Positions 16,754 through 26,024 of a stretch of 64,000 nt of DNA are shown in pieces (within the stretch, counting starts at the first letter, position 1; each line of letters opens with the position of its first letter). Both the position numbers and the translations under genes were made by a program. Under the pieces are notes generated by a model. That model ran no database searches. It was not told the origin of the DNA and saw only the letters and a program-made list of their open reading frames with translations. Origin of the DNA: Caldilinea sp. CFX5. Its GTDB lineage: Bacteria > Chloroflexota > Anaerolineae > Caldilineales > Caldilineaceae. The stretch is taken from contig QWII01000034.1 in the NCBI GenBank assembly GCA_021405325.1, forward strand, positions 24,273 to 88,272. Direction: 5' to 3'.

Positions 16754-16762
16754 ATTATAGCA
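16754..16762 (-). promoter_or_regulatory. Extended -10 for the STAND ATPase gene
   Basis: On the minus strand this reads TGCTATAAT, a full TATAAT with a TG extension, 88 nt before the start codon at 16666. No clear -35 is visible. The rest of the 277-nt divergent gap (16667-16943) is AT-rich without other recognised signals. Confidence 0.55.
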
Positions 16763-16943
16763 TGGAAAAGTTACTGAAGATCTATTGAGTTTCTACAAAA
16801 ACTCTACATAATTGGAATTGGGTCGTTCTCCTTGCTGTCCTCTTTGCTGCTACTGCCCGCATTGCTGTCAACCACTATTCATTTCTAATCCGGCAAATTC
16901 ATCTTTGCCGTAACGCAAAAGCAATGAAAAGGAGCGTTACGTC

Positions 16944-19900
16944 ATGAATCACTCGCATAAATTTTTATATCTGGTCTGTTGCCTGATCGTCTCTGGTTGC
17001 TTCACGATTGGGTTATTCAAAAGCTCAGGAGCCATGACCCCAAAGTACGCTGAAGTGGCAGTGACTGCACGACAGCGCACACAGACGTCCGGCAGCATCC
17101 GTGGCGCGGTGTGGGAGTTGATTCCTGCCCGTTCGTCCGGTAATTTTGCCATGACAGGACTGCCCGATGGACGCTATCGCCTGGAGATATTTGGCTATTT
17201 ACCACAGCCTGCCCATCCTTATCCTGATTATCACGAATATTACCGTAATGCTGCAACATTGGACAGGGCTACCGATATTGTGGTAACGGGAGGCGTTACG
17301 GTAGCGGATCTTGCCGTTGAATTGGGTGATGATCCGAATGCTGTGTTAATCAACGGCCCGACGGCTGCCAATGTCGGTATGGACTACACCTTTTCGGCTG
17401 TGGTTAGCCCTGCCTATGCCGGTCTGCCGATTACCTATACCTGGTATCCAAATGATCCGGCAATGGATGAGGTTGTCACCCACAGCAATGGGATAACAGA
17501 TAGTGTTGTTCTGCGCTGGTCTACTCCTGGCTTGAAATCCGTGCGGGTGGTCGCCGACAATGGGCAACGGCGCGTGGAAAGTAACCGTTATCAGGTGGCA
17601 GTGGATAGCACCGTCGGTGTCCAGATTGAAACGGTTCAGGTGTTGGGCGGTGATTTGCAAGCTATCACCGGCAACGGCGCCTATCTCTACCGTGGTGTGG
17701 GGTCAAAGCTTGCCGTCGTGGATGTGTCAAGCCCTAACAATCCGCTGCTTGTGGGTGAATCGCAACCGTTACCCGATACCCTGGCTGATCTGACCTACGC
17801 CGCCGGTTCCCTCTATGTTGCTGCTGGTCGCGCCGGTGTGCGGGTATTTGATGTTACCTTGCCGCAAAAGCCACGGGAAATTGGACAATACACCGGTATA
17901 ATGGCTGCTGCCCAGATTGCGCTTCGGGATCAATATGCCTTTGTGTTGGATGGGCGAGAGGGTTTAGTGATTCTGAATGTGGCTAACCCGGCCCAACCCA
18001 CCTTGGTCGGGAGCTTCGCCCAGTACAGTGGAACCGAAATAGCGATTGACGGTCAGTTGGCGCTGATTGTCGCTGCTGATATTGCCCTGGTAGACATTAG
18101 CAACCCGGCTGCACCGCTCCTGGTAAGCCGCTATCAACCTGGCAAGATTGGCACTATGGCGCTGGTTGATGGTTATCTTTATCTTTCCGATCAACTCACA
18201 ACTTGTCGCATCGTCAGCTTGCAGAACCCGCAGGCGCCGACCGAAGTGGGCAGTTGCGGTAACCCCTGGCAGGAGATGAAGATCTACGGACGCACTTTGT
18301 ATACCACTGGGTTTCACACCAATGAGGAGTATCAAGGTGGCGTCTGGGTCTATGATCTCGCTAATCCGGCGGCGCCGGTTTTTGTGACACGCTATGTGGA
18401 AGCTGCAGGACAGTTGAGCAATCTCTACGTCACAGCATCGACGGTTGTTGCTTCCAGCCTGACTGACGGATTGATTGTGATTGCCGTTGCTAATCAACCG
18501 CAGCCATATGTGGCGGGTTCGCTTTCTTCCTTAAGTGGCATAGGTGGGGTAATGGCTCTTCAGGGCGACTATGCCTACCTCTTTGATCAGAGCTTTCATG
18601 TCCTTGATCTCACCCAACCCAATCGCCCAACAGAGATCGCACGCCTGCCCTTATTGGTTTGGAGCTATCAGAATCGACAAGTGGCGGTTAGGGGCAACAA
18701 TGCGCTGGTCACCTATGGTGATCAATTGCAACTCATCGATCTAACGAACCCAAAGCAACCAAAATTGCGCGGTCGTTATGCCGCCACTAGTTTGATTGAC
18801 GCTATGGGAATGACCGATAGCTATGTCTACCTGCTGGTTGATCAACATAATCTGCTCGTGATTGACATTCACAACCCGGACACATTAGCGCTGGTTGGGA
18901 AGCTGAATGTCAACACACCAGCCCGGCTTCTGACCGTCCAGGGGGAATATGCCTATCTCGGTGGGAATGATGCGCTGCAAATTGTCCAGTTGACAAATCC
19001 GCTTACGCCAATCTTGATCGCCAATCTGCCTAAAGTTAAATATTTGGACGCGATTAGGGTGGAAGGCGGGCGACTCTATACTCTGGAGCGAGCGCAACTT
19101 TGGAGCAATTCAACCCGATCTTTCAAGATTTATGACCTGACAAACCCTGTCCTGCCAACATTGTTGGGGCAATACGGGCCGGATCTCTTCCAAAGTATGT
19201 TGGTTGACCAATACCGCGCCTACCTCTCCACAGTGCAAAACCAATTTTATGTATTGGATATAGGCGATCCAGCCATGCCGTTTCTGTTGGGGAGAACTTC
19301 TGTATCAGGCGCCAGAACCCTCGCCTTGCGCCTGCCTTACTTATACGCCGCCAGCGACACCATGGGGATTGCCGTACTCTGGTTGCGCACAGCGCAAAAA
19401 CTGAGTACGCCAACCAACCAACCCTTCACCTTTGCTCCTACCAATGTCATTCAATACGAATTTCCAGCCAATAGCTGGCAGTTGAATAGTGGGCAGGCTG
19501 TTCCTGCTGCCGTTAAAGTGATTCATACACAAGCCTACCCCAGGGCCATCACACCAGTTATCGGCGAACGCACCTTAGTCGGCCATCCTTATCAGGTACA
19601 GGTGGTTGACGCTGGTAGTGGTCAACCTGTCAGCATCGTCAAGCCCTATCTTGTGCAAACACAGTATGATCCGGCTACGATGGATGAAGCGACACTGACG
19701 ATCTTTTATCAAGTGCAAGGAGAGTGGCGTGCTGCTGAACAGGTGACAGTGGATACCAACCAAAAGCTGCTGCGCGCCACCTTGCCCCAGTTGACGACTT
19801 GGGCGCTCTTTGCCACACCAAGGCCAGACACAACCGGTCAGCAGAGCTTCCTGCCAATCATTGCGCGCGCGGCATTTGATGCCCGCATTGCCAATGTTGA

Positions 19901-21692
19901 ACTAACGCAAGCCACGCAAACGTTAAAGAATGATGTGCCCTTGGTCGCCGGCCGCCCACTCGTAGCGCGCATCTACGCAGTGACCGACAACGCCACTGCC
20001 ATCAATGGTTGTCAACTTGTGCTGACGGCCACACGCAATGGCGCGCCCTTGCCCGGTTCGCCACTAACCGTTGGCCCGTGGGCCATCTTTCCCCAACCGC
20101 TGCGTGATAAGCTTAGTAATACCTTTAATGTACTCCTGCCGCTTAGTTGGACGCAAGGCAATGTTCGGTTAACTGCGCAGCTTTACTTGCCGGCGGGCCA
20201 GCAGGATCGCACGCCGGCCAACAATCAAACAACCCTCGATCTGACCTTCCACGCCGTGCCGCCGCTAGACATTAAAATTGTGCCAATTCACTACACGCAT
20301 CAACCGACCGGCAAGCGCTACCCGGCGCCTACTGATGAACAGTTTAGTGACTACGTCATGCGCCTCTACCCGGTTCATGCCTTGCAGCTATCCATGCGCA
20401 CCCCGATAGAATTTACCGGCGATTTGAGCAGTGATAAAGGATGGTCTACCTTACTCCAACTGGTGGGAACAGTGAAAAAGGGAGATAATGCGCCCTCTGC
20501 CCAGATCTATTATGGGTTGCTGCCCACCGGTGATTTTCAACCGAAATGGGGCGGCATGGGCAGCAGCGCCCGCTTCTCCGCCAGTTTCAACAATGGCGGC
20601 GTCGTGGCCCATGAACTCGGCCACAATCTGGGTCGGCAACATGCGCCCTGCGGCAACCCGGGCGGTGTCGATCCCGCTTATCCGTATGCAAAAGCCTCGA
20701 TCGGCGAGTATGGCTTCGACCTTACGGGCTTTACGATTCTCCATCCGGCGACGACTGCTGATGTCATGAGTTACTGTGGACCGGACTGGGTCTCTGATTA
20801 TACCTATCGCGGCCTCTTTACTAATCAACGCACCGCTGGCCTGCCGTCAGCCGGTCTGGCGGCGGCGCCTGGTATATTGGTGCGCGCCGACCTCACGGAT
20901 GCGCGTGACGTTGTGTTTCAACCCCTTTATTTCTATGCCGGTGACCTATCGCCTTTGCCGGCGGCCAGCGCTGTCACAGTTCGGTTCCTGGCGGAGGATG
21001 GCGCGCTTCTGGCCGAGCATCCTGTCGCACTGGAGAGCGCAGAAGAAGGCGGCTTCGTTACCCGCTTTGTCAGCGCCTTGCTGCCGCAGCCGGATCAACC
21101 CGTGGCGCGCGTCCAGTTGCGCACGCAAGGGCAGGTCATTGCTGAACGCAGCTTGCTGACCGATACCGTGCAAGCTGCGACTACGTATCAACTCGTACAA
21201 AGTGAGGCCGAACTCACCTTACGCTGGCAACCCAGCGCGCAGCCGGCTTTGGTGCGCTATACCAACGACAACGGTCAATCCTGGCTAACGCTGGCAGTTG
21301 ACGCCACCGGTGGTGAATTACATTTTGCGCCTGGTAGCCTGCCGGGCGGCGCAGGGCGCTTTGCCATACTGCCGGCCGATCTGCCGCAACCCGTCCTGGC
21401 GGCGGATGCCTCCCCCACCATTACCTTACCTGATCAGGCGCCCAAAGCGTGGATCACCGGCCCGACGACCGTTCAACCCGGCGCGCCACTGCTGCTCTTT
21501 GGCTATGGCGACGATCCGGAGGATGGCGCTTTGGCAAATCTACAATGGACCGTTAACGGGCAGCCGGTTGCCGCTGGTCATACGTTGCAAGTAGAAACCA
21601 CCGCTGGCCTTGACCCCATCGTGACCCTAACCGTGACGGATAGCGCCGGTCAATCGTTTACAGCCATCCATCGGGTGACTGTTGAACGGTAA
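16944..21692 (+). CDS. Exported LVIVD-repeat protein fused to a metzincin-type protease domain
   Basis: 1582 residues, AGGAG 9 nt before the ATG. A signal peptide (1-31) is followed by a short carboxypeptidase-regulatory-like and PKD-like region (to about 225), then many LVIVD repeats (about 235-820, pattern LxVVDVSxPxxPxxVG) that should form a beta-propeller. A beta domain comes next, ending in the YLP-type motif FLPIIAR (19848-19868). After it stands a zinc protease domain: HELGHNLGRQH (1223-1233) with the Met-turn VMSYC (about 1273), a metzincin signature. The C-terminus is PKD-like (ITGPTTVQPGAPLLLFGYGDD). Expected location: cell surface or medium. The internal motif suggests fusion of two proteins. 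The first of seven co-oriented exported-protein genes. Confidence 0.85.
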   Translation: MNHSHKFLYLVCCLIVSGCFTIGLFKSSGAMTPKYAEVAVTARQRTQTSGSIRGAVWELIPARSSGNFAMTGLPDGRYRLEIFGYLPQPAHPYPDYHEYYRNAATLDRATDIVVTGGVTVADLAVELGDDPNAVLINGPTAANVGMDYTFSAVVSPAYAGLPITYTWYPNDPAMDEVVTHSNGITDSVVLRWSTPGLKSVRVVADNGQRRVESNRYQVAVDSTVGVQIETVQVLGGDLQAITGNGAYLYRGVGSKLAVVDVSSPNNPLLVGESQPLPDTLADLTYAAGSLYVAAGRAGVRVFDVTLPQKPREIGQYTGIMAAAQIALRDQYAFVLDGREGLVILNVANPAQPTLVGSFAQYSGTEIAIDGQLALIVAADIALVDISNPAAPLLVSRYQPGKIGTMALVDGYLYLSDQLTTCRIVSLQNPQAPTEVGSCGNPWQEMKIYGRTLYTTGFHTNEEYQGGVWVYDLANPAAPVFVTRYVEAAGQLSNLYVTASTVVASSLTDGLIVIAVANQPQPYVAGSLSSLSGIGGVMALQGDYAYLFDQSFHVLDLTQPNRPTEIARLPLLVWSYQNRQVAVRGNNALVTYGDQLQLIDLTNPKQPKLRGRYAATSLIDAMGMTDSYVYLLVDQHNLLVIDIHNPDTLALVGKLNVNTPARLLTVQGEYAYLGGNDALQIVQLTNPLTPILIANLPKVKYLDAIRVEGGRLYTLERAQLWSNSTRSFKIYDLTNPVLPTLLGQYGPDLFQSMLVDQYRAYLSTVQNQFYVLDIGDPAMPFLLGRTSVSGARTLALRLPYLYAASDTMGIAVLWLRTAQKLSTPTNQPFTFAPTNVIQYEFPANSWQLNSGQAVPAAVKVIHTQAYPRAITPVIGERTLVGHPYQVQVVDAGSGQPVSIVKPYLVQTQYDPATMDEATLTIFYQVQGEWRAAEQVTVDTNQKLLRATLPQLTTWALFATPRPDTTGQQSFLPIIARAAFDARIANVELTQATQTLKNDVPLVAGRPLVARIYAVTDNATAINGCQLVLTATRNGAPLPGSPLTVGPWAIFPQPLRDKLSNTFNVLLPLSWTQGNVRLTAQLYLPAGQQDRTPANNQTTLDLTFHAVPPLDIKIVPIHYTHQPTGKRYPAPTDEQFSDYVMRLYPVHALQLSMRTPIEFTGDLSSDKGWSTLLQLVGTVKKGDNAPSAQIYYGLLPTGDFQPKWGGMGSSARFSASFNNGGVVAHELGHNLGRQHAPCGNPGGVDPAYPYAKASIGEYGFDLTGFTILHPATTADVMSYCGPDWVSDYTYRGLFTNQRTAGLPSAGLAAAPGILVRADLTDARDVVFQPLYFYAGDLSPLPAASAVTVRFLAEDGALLAEHPVALESAEEGGFVTRFVSALLPQPDQPVARVQLRTQGQVIAERSLLTDTVQAATTYQLVQSEAELTLRWQPSAQPALVRYTNDNGQSWLTLAVDATGGELHFAPGSLPGGAGRFAILPADLPQPVLAADASPTITLPDQAPKAWITGPTTVQPGAPLLLFGYGDDPEDGALANLQWTVNGQPVAAGHTLQVETTAGLDPIVTLTVTDSAGQSFTAIHRVTVER

Positions 21693-21724
21693 ACCGTTTC
21701 AATCATTGATGGAGAATTATTCCT

Positions 21725-24700
21725 ATGCAACGACAAATCACCATGATCATCAACCGTATAGTCAGTCGCGTCATCTTGTTCCTTTGTCTATTTCTACTGG
21801 GGACAGAGCTGGTTCATGCCCAAAGCGTCATTGAATCGCCGCTGTTACTCTTTCCGGCGTCACCATCGCTTTTGTCGGATGCCGTAGCCGTTGCTGATAC
21901 GGAAGGGGCGCAGCAGGAAATGTTGCAACGTCTGGCGGAACAGGCAGCGGCCTTGCAGCAACAGGGGTTGCTGCAAGCTTATACAATCCAACCGGATCTG
22001 GGAGCGATCCGCCTGGTAGGCGCAACGCCGGCAGCATTAACCCTTCTGCGTAAAGCGTCCCCGCTGCCGTTAACGGCGCTCCCTGAAGAGGCGGTAACAC
22101 GATCCCTAGCCAGACAACAACGCCTCTCCTGGCGGCGCGCTAACCAACAAGCGGGCGTGCAGCCGCCCACGCTTTCCCTTCTGCGCGCCGCTCAAAGCGG
22201 GCAGCCAACACCTCCATTGGTGCGCGCCGGCCTTTTCCTTGATGAAAATCAGGTGCAAATCTATGGGAATGCCGTCAATACGCCGGTGACCATTCGGTTA
22301 TTTGACAGCAGTAATGGCCTAAAGGCGGAGACAACGATTACAACGAACGCTGACGGGTTTGCCGCTGCACAATTGAACGCTACCGTGCGTACCGGTGATC
22401 TGGTCTTTGTACAGGCGAGCGGCCAAAGCCCAATGCAAACAACCGTACCCCGCTTGGTGATTGAGCTTGATAAAGCCACGGATACGGTGCGTGGCGAAGG
22501 GCCGGCCAAACAACCTTTAGAATTTTTTGTCCAAGCCTGGCGCACCAATGACTGGCGTTCCTACCAAACCGCACTGACTACGGCGGACAACGGGCGTTAT
22601 CAACTCGCCATTGGCGCCCAATGGGATCTGCGAATGGCCGATTCGGGCGCCGTGGTCTCAAGTAGCGAATACTTTGATGTCTACCGCAATTTTACAGTTT
22701 CCGGCTATTGGGTCAATCTGACCGAGAATCATGTCGGCGGTATTGGCCTGCCCGCCGGTGCAACTGTGAAAGCTGTGCTGTACAACAGTACCGGCACTAT
22801 GTTGGCGGAAGGCCAGGGGCAGGTCGATAGCGATGGCGCTTTGTATATCGGGGAGTTTACCGGTTGTATGCGCGAAAGCAGTAATATTGCGGCTGGTCAT
22901 TCCGTCATCTTTCAAATAGCCGGTCAGGCGGCGGTGACGGTGAAACTCCCACCGCTTACACTCAGCATTGCTGCCGCCAATGACACCCTAACGGGGAGCG
23001 CGCCCGCACAGGCCAAATTGTCAGGTAAGGTCTGGTTATCCTCCGGCGCTGAATTCCCCACCGATATTGATACGTTTCGTGCTGACGGCAGCGGAAATTT
23101 CAGCGCCACTTTTGCCGGTCGTTTTGACATTCAGGCCGGTGACTGGGGCGAAGTGCATTACCATGACGCCCAGGACAATCAGGTTTCCGTTACTGTACGC
23201 ACCCCTGGTCTCTTGTCGGCCAATCTGACCGATGACGCAGTCGATCTCTCGGGTAATCCAAACCAGGCGGCGACGATAACGCTGCGCAATGCGTTAGGCG
23301 CCGTCAAAGCGCTAACAACGGCCACGATGGATGAAATGGGCGCCGGCGATGTCAGTTTTTACGATCCCGCGGGCAATCTGATTGATCTGGTGGCCGGTGA
23401 TACCCTCCAGGCGACGGGCGCCGGACTCAATGAATCCTATGCCTTGGCGCCGTTGACAGTTCTCGCCAATCGGACGACACGCACGGTAACAGGCCGGGCG
23501 CAACCGCAGACCACGCTAGTGGTTGAAGTGGGGTATGCCAATCGCAGCAAAACAGTCACCACCGATGCCAGCGGGAACTACGCCGTGACAGTTGACACGA
23601 TGGTGGGCGGGGATCGGGTGCGGGTTGCACAGCGGGCAGGTGCTGGCCGGGAAACGCTTGTGCAAATTTATGCGCCGCAAATTACTGTCAGCCCTTGGTC
23701 TACAACGGATACCTATGTTTATGGCTATGCCGCACCCCAACAAACGGTTGCCGTTACAATCATCGCTCATGCCAGCGGGAGCGTGAAGGCACGCCGCTTG
23801 ACACAAGCGGATCAGCGCGGCCGGTACAGCGTCGATTTAGATGCCGGTGTCCAACTGCTAGATCGTGTCACAGTGCAGAGTGGCAACCTCCAAAGCGAGT
23901 GGACGATGAGTGCTGTTAACTTCCAAGTCAATGGCGCAACCAATCTGCTTACCGGCCAAGCTGCCCCCCAAGCTTCCCTAATTCTCTCCTTATGGCGTTC
24001 GGTGGATGGCTTTGGTTGGTACTATTCAAAGCAACTGACGGCTGACGGCAACGGCAATTTCGCCACCGACTTTGGCGGCATTGATTTCTGGCCTGGTGAT
24101 GAGTTTACGGTCTACTATCAGAGCGAGCAACGGGATCAGCAGCGTCAGATCAAAGCATTGCCCAACCTGGAAGTGGATCAAAGCCGTAATCAGGTCTATG
24201 CCAGAGGTGAGCCTGGCGTGCCGGTTAAGCTCATCTTGCGCGATGCCCAGGGTACATTGCTCAGTACGACCACTTTTACGCCAACCAATGCTTACCAATG
24301 GATTAGCACTTTTTTTAATGCGCAGAGCAATGCGCCGCACGCTTTAGTGCCAGGACAGACAGTGGTATGGGAGAACAATGGTCAACAGATCGCTACGGTC
24401 ATTCCCATCCTGGCCGCCACCCTTGACACCGCCACCGATCGCGTGAGCGGGACAGGGCCGGCCAACAGTACGCTCTATGCCGCTGCTCGCCACTGGCAGG
24501 GGCGTTGGTATTCAACCTGGAGTGGACAGACCGACATTGCCGAGCAAGTGACAGCCGATGCCGCCGGCGTTTTTGGCGCTAATTTGCACTGCAAAGCCGA
24601 TCTCCAGTGGGGTGACTATGCCGTTGTTCACTACTTGGATGAGCAACATAACTACCACCGCGTCTATGGTTTTACCAGCCAACCGGTGCTGACGCCGATC

Positions 24701-25876
24701 CAGGCGCCGACCCGTGTGCGCGCCGGTGATCTGGTGCGCCTTACATGGGCCATTACTGAAGCTGCCCATGTGGAATACACCTATGTCAGTTGGTGGCAGC
24801 CGGAGACCGGCGCGCACGGCTCTACGCAGTTCCTGCAAGGGGGGGCCGGCCACTACCAGGCCCTCTTTGCGGCGCCCAATGTCGGCCCTATCACCGTGCG
24901 CACCTATGCCGATGTGGATGGGCAATTCTTGCGTGTTGAACGCACGATTGCCATCACCGAGCAGGTCACGTTGGCTGTACAAGACCCGGTCCATGGCGTC
25001 ACGAACCAGGCGCAGCCCGTGATTCAGGGCGTCACTGCACCAGGTGTTGCCTTGGCGCTCTATGACGGGCAGACGCTTTTGGTGGAGGGACAGGCCGGCG
25101 CCGATGGTTTCTTCCAACTTCAACCCACCACCCCGCTGCCAAATGGATCCCATGAATTCTCCGTGCGTGCAACGGTCGCGCCGACGAACACGCTGACCAG
25201 CGATCCGATCCAAGTAAAAATTGACACAACGCTTTTGGTTGACCCCATGCACATCTATATCACCAATCGCGACCAACGGCAGCGTATTCACGATGCACGT
25301 GGCTTTGCTGACCTGGGGGGACGTGTATGGACACGGAGCGGCGACACTGTTGCAATTGAAATTCCGCTACGCTGCACCGATGTGCGCACCGCCGATCTGT
25401 TGGTTGGCGGCGTCTATGCCACCAGCTTAACCAGCGCCGAGGATGAACGGTGGATCGGAACCTACACACCACCCAGCAGCGGTAACTATGCGGTCGCCCT
25501 CCAACTCAACTGCGCGGGTGTCGAGCAGCGCATCACCCTGCTCAATGGTTTGATTGATCCTGACGGCTATGTCTACTGGGCGGATGCAGGGGAGGATCGA
25601 CGGATTGCGGGCGCCACGGTAACCTGTTATGCGTTGGTAGAAGGTGAGTGGCGCGTTTGGGCCGGCTATCTGTACGGTCAACAAAACCCCCAAAGCACCG
25701 CCGCTGACGGCTACTATGCCTTCTTCACTGAACCGGGACAATATCAGATTCGTGTGGAAGCGCCCGGTTTTGAACCTTATGAAAGCCCTGTCTTGACGGT
25801 GGTTGATGAACCAGTGCATCACAATGCGCCGCTGGTAGCGAAGACACGACTCTATCTACCTACGGTCCGGCGCTAA
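21725..25876 (+). CDS. Exported multi-domain Ig-like repeat protein ending in a YLP motif
   Basis: 1383 residues; start at 21725 (GGAG upstream), with a second Met six codons later. Signal peptide to about residue 33 (FLCLFLLGTELVHAQS). Most of the protein is a run of beta-sandwich modules of 90-100 residues with recurring 'TDTVTGxGPA...L' and 'T.DA.G.Y...V' patterns, like bacterial Ig-like/adhesin repeats. Near the C-terminus (about 1270-1365) a carboxypeptidase-regulatory-like module (RIAGATVTCYAL, AADGYYAFF, VEAPGFEPYES) precedes LYLPTVRR at the very end. No enzyme motif is visible. A structural surface protein or adhesin is the best guess. It starts 32 nt after the protease gene, so both are probably co-transcribed. 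Confidence 0.75.
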   Translation: MQRQITMIINRIVSRVILFLCLFLLGTELVHAQSVIESPLLLFPASPSLLSDAVAVADTEGAQQEMLQRLAEQAAALQQQGLLQAYTIQPDLGAIRLVGATPAALTLLRKASPLPLTALPEEAVTRSLARQQRLSWRRANQQAGVQPPTLSLLRAAQSGQPTPPLVRAGLFLDENQVQIYGNAVNTPVTIRLFDSSNGLKAETTITTNADGFAAAQLNATVRTGDLVFVQASGQSPMQTTVPRLVIELDKATDTVRGEGPAKQPLEFFVQAWRTNDWRSYQTALTTADNGRYQLAIGAQWDLRMADSGAVVSSSEYFDVYRNFTVSGYWVNLTENHVGGIGLPAGATVKAVLYNSTGTMLAEGQGQVDSDGALYIGEFTGCMRESSNIAAGHSVIFQIAGQAAVTVKLPPLTLSIAAANDTLTGSAPAQAKLSGKVWLSSGAEFPTDIDTFRADGSGNFSATFAGRFDIQAGDWGEVHYHDAQDNQVSVTVRTPGLLSANLTDDAVDLSGNPNQAATITLRNALGAVKALTTATMDEMGAGDVSFYDPAGNLIDLVAGDTLQATGAGLNESYALAPLTVLANRTTRTVTGRAQPQTTLVVEVGYANRSKTVTTDASGNYAVTVDTMVGGDRVRVAQRAGAGRETLVQIYAPQITVSPWSTTDTYVYGYAAPQQTVAVTIIAHASGSVKARRLTQADQRGRYSVDLDAGVQLLDRVTVQSGNLQSEWTMSAVNFQVNGATNLLTGQAAPQASLILSLWRSVDGFGWYYSKQLTADGNGNFATDFGGIDFWPGDEFTVYYQSEQRDQQRQIKALPNLEVDQSRNQVYARGEPGVPVKLILRDAQGTLLSTTTFTPTNAYQWISTFFNAQSNAPHALVPGQTVVWENNGQQIATVIPILAATLDTATDRVSGTGPANSTLYAAARHWQGRWYSTWSGQTDIAEQVTADAAGVFGANLHCKADLQWGDYAVVHYLDEQHNYHRVYGFTSQPVLTPIQAPTRVRAGDLVRLTWAITEAAHVEYTYVSWWQPETGAHGSTQFLQGGAGHYQALFAAPNVGPITVRTYADVDGQFLRVERTIAITEQVTLAVQDPVHGVTNQAQPVIQGVTAPGVALALYDGQTLLVEGQAGADGFFQLQPTTPLPNGSHEFSVRATVAPTNTLTSDPIQVKIDTTLLVDPMHIYITNRDQRQRIHDARGFADLGGRVWTRSGDTVAIEIPLRCTDVRTADLLVGGVYATSLTSAEDERWIGTYTPPSSGNYAVALQLNCAGVEQRITLLNGLIDPDGYVYWADAGEDRRIAGATVTCYALVEGEWRVWAGYLYGQQNPQSTAADGYYAFFTEPGQYQIRVEAPGFEPYESPVLTVVDEPVHHNAPLVAKTRLYLPTVRR

Positions 25877-25908
25877 TATTTTGGAAAATAAGTTCTAGCT
25901 GTTTAGCC

Positions 25909-25982
25909 TGTTGCATAAGGACAGATGAGTTTAGGGAAAAAAGCTGCTGTTGTCGCCTAAACTCATCTGTCCCTATGCAACA
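25909..25982. repeat. 27-bp inverted repeat between exported-protein genes
   Basis: Arms 25909-25935 and 25956-25982 match over 27 bp with one mismatch around a 20-nt loop (TGTTGCATA...GACAGATGAG). It lies between the Ig-like protein stop and the subtilisin start and may terminate or attenuate transcription. The arm does not recur elsewhere in the window. Confidence 0.75.
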
Positions 25983-26024
25983 AAGGCACAGGTACAGTTG
26001 CAGCGTAAGCAAGGAGTACGTTCT

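Noticed and set aside
25950..26024. Upstream extension of the subtilisin frame
   Set aside because: It lies in the inverted repeat and would hide the signal peptide; the ATG at 26025 has GGAG upstream.
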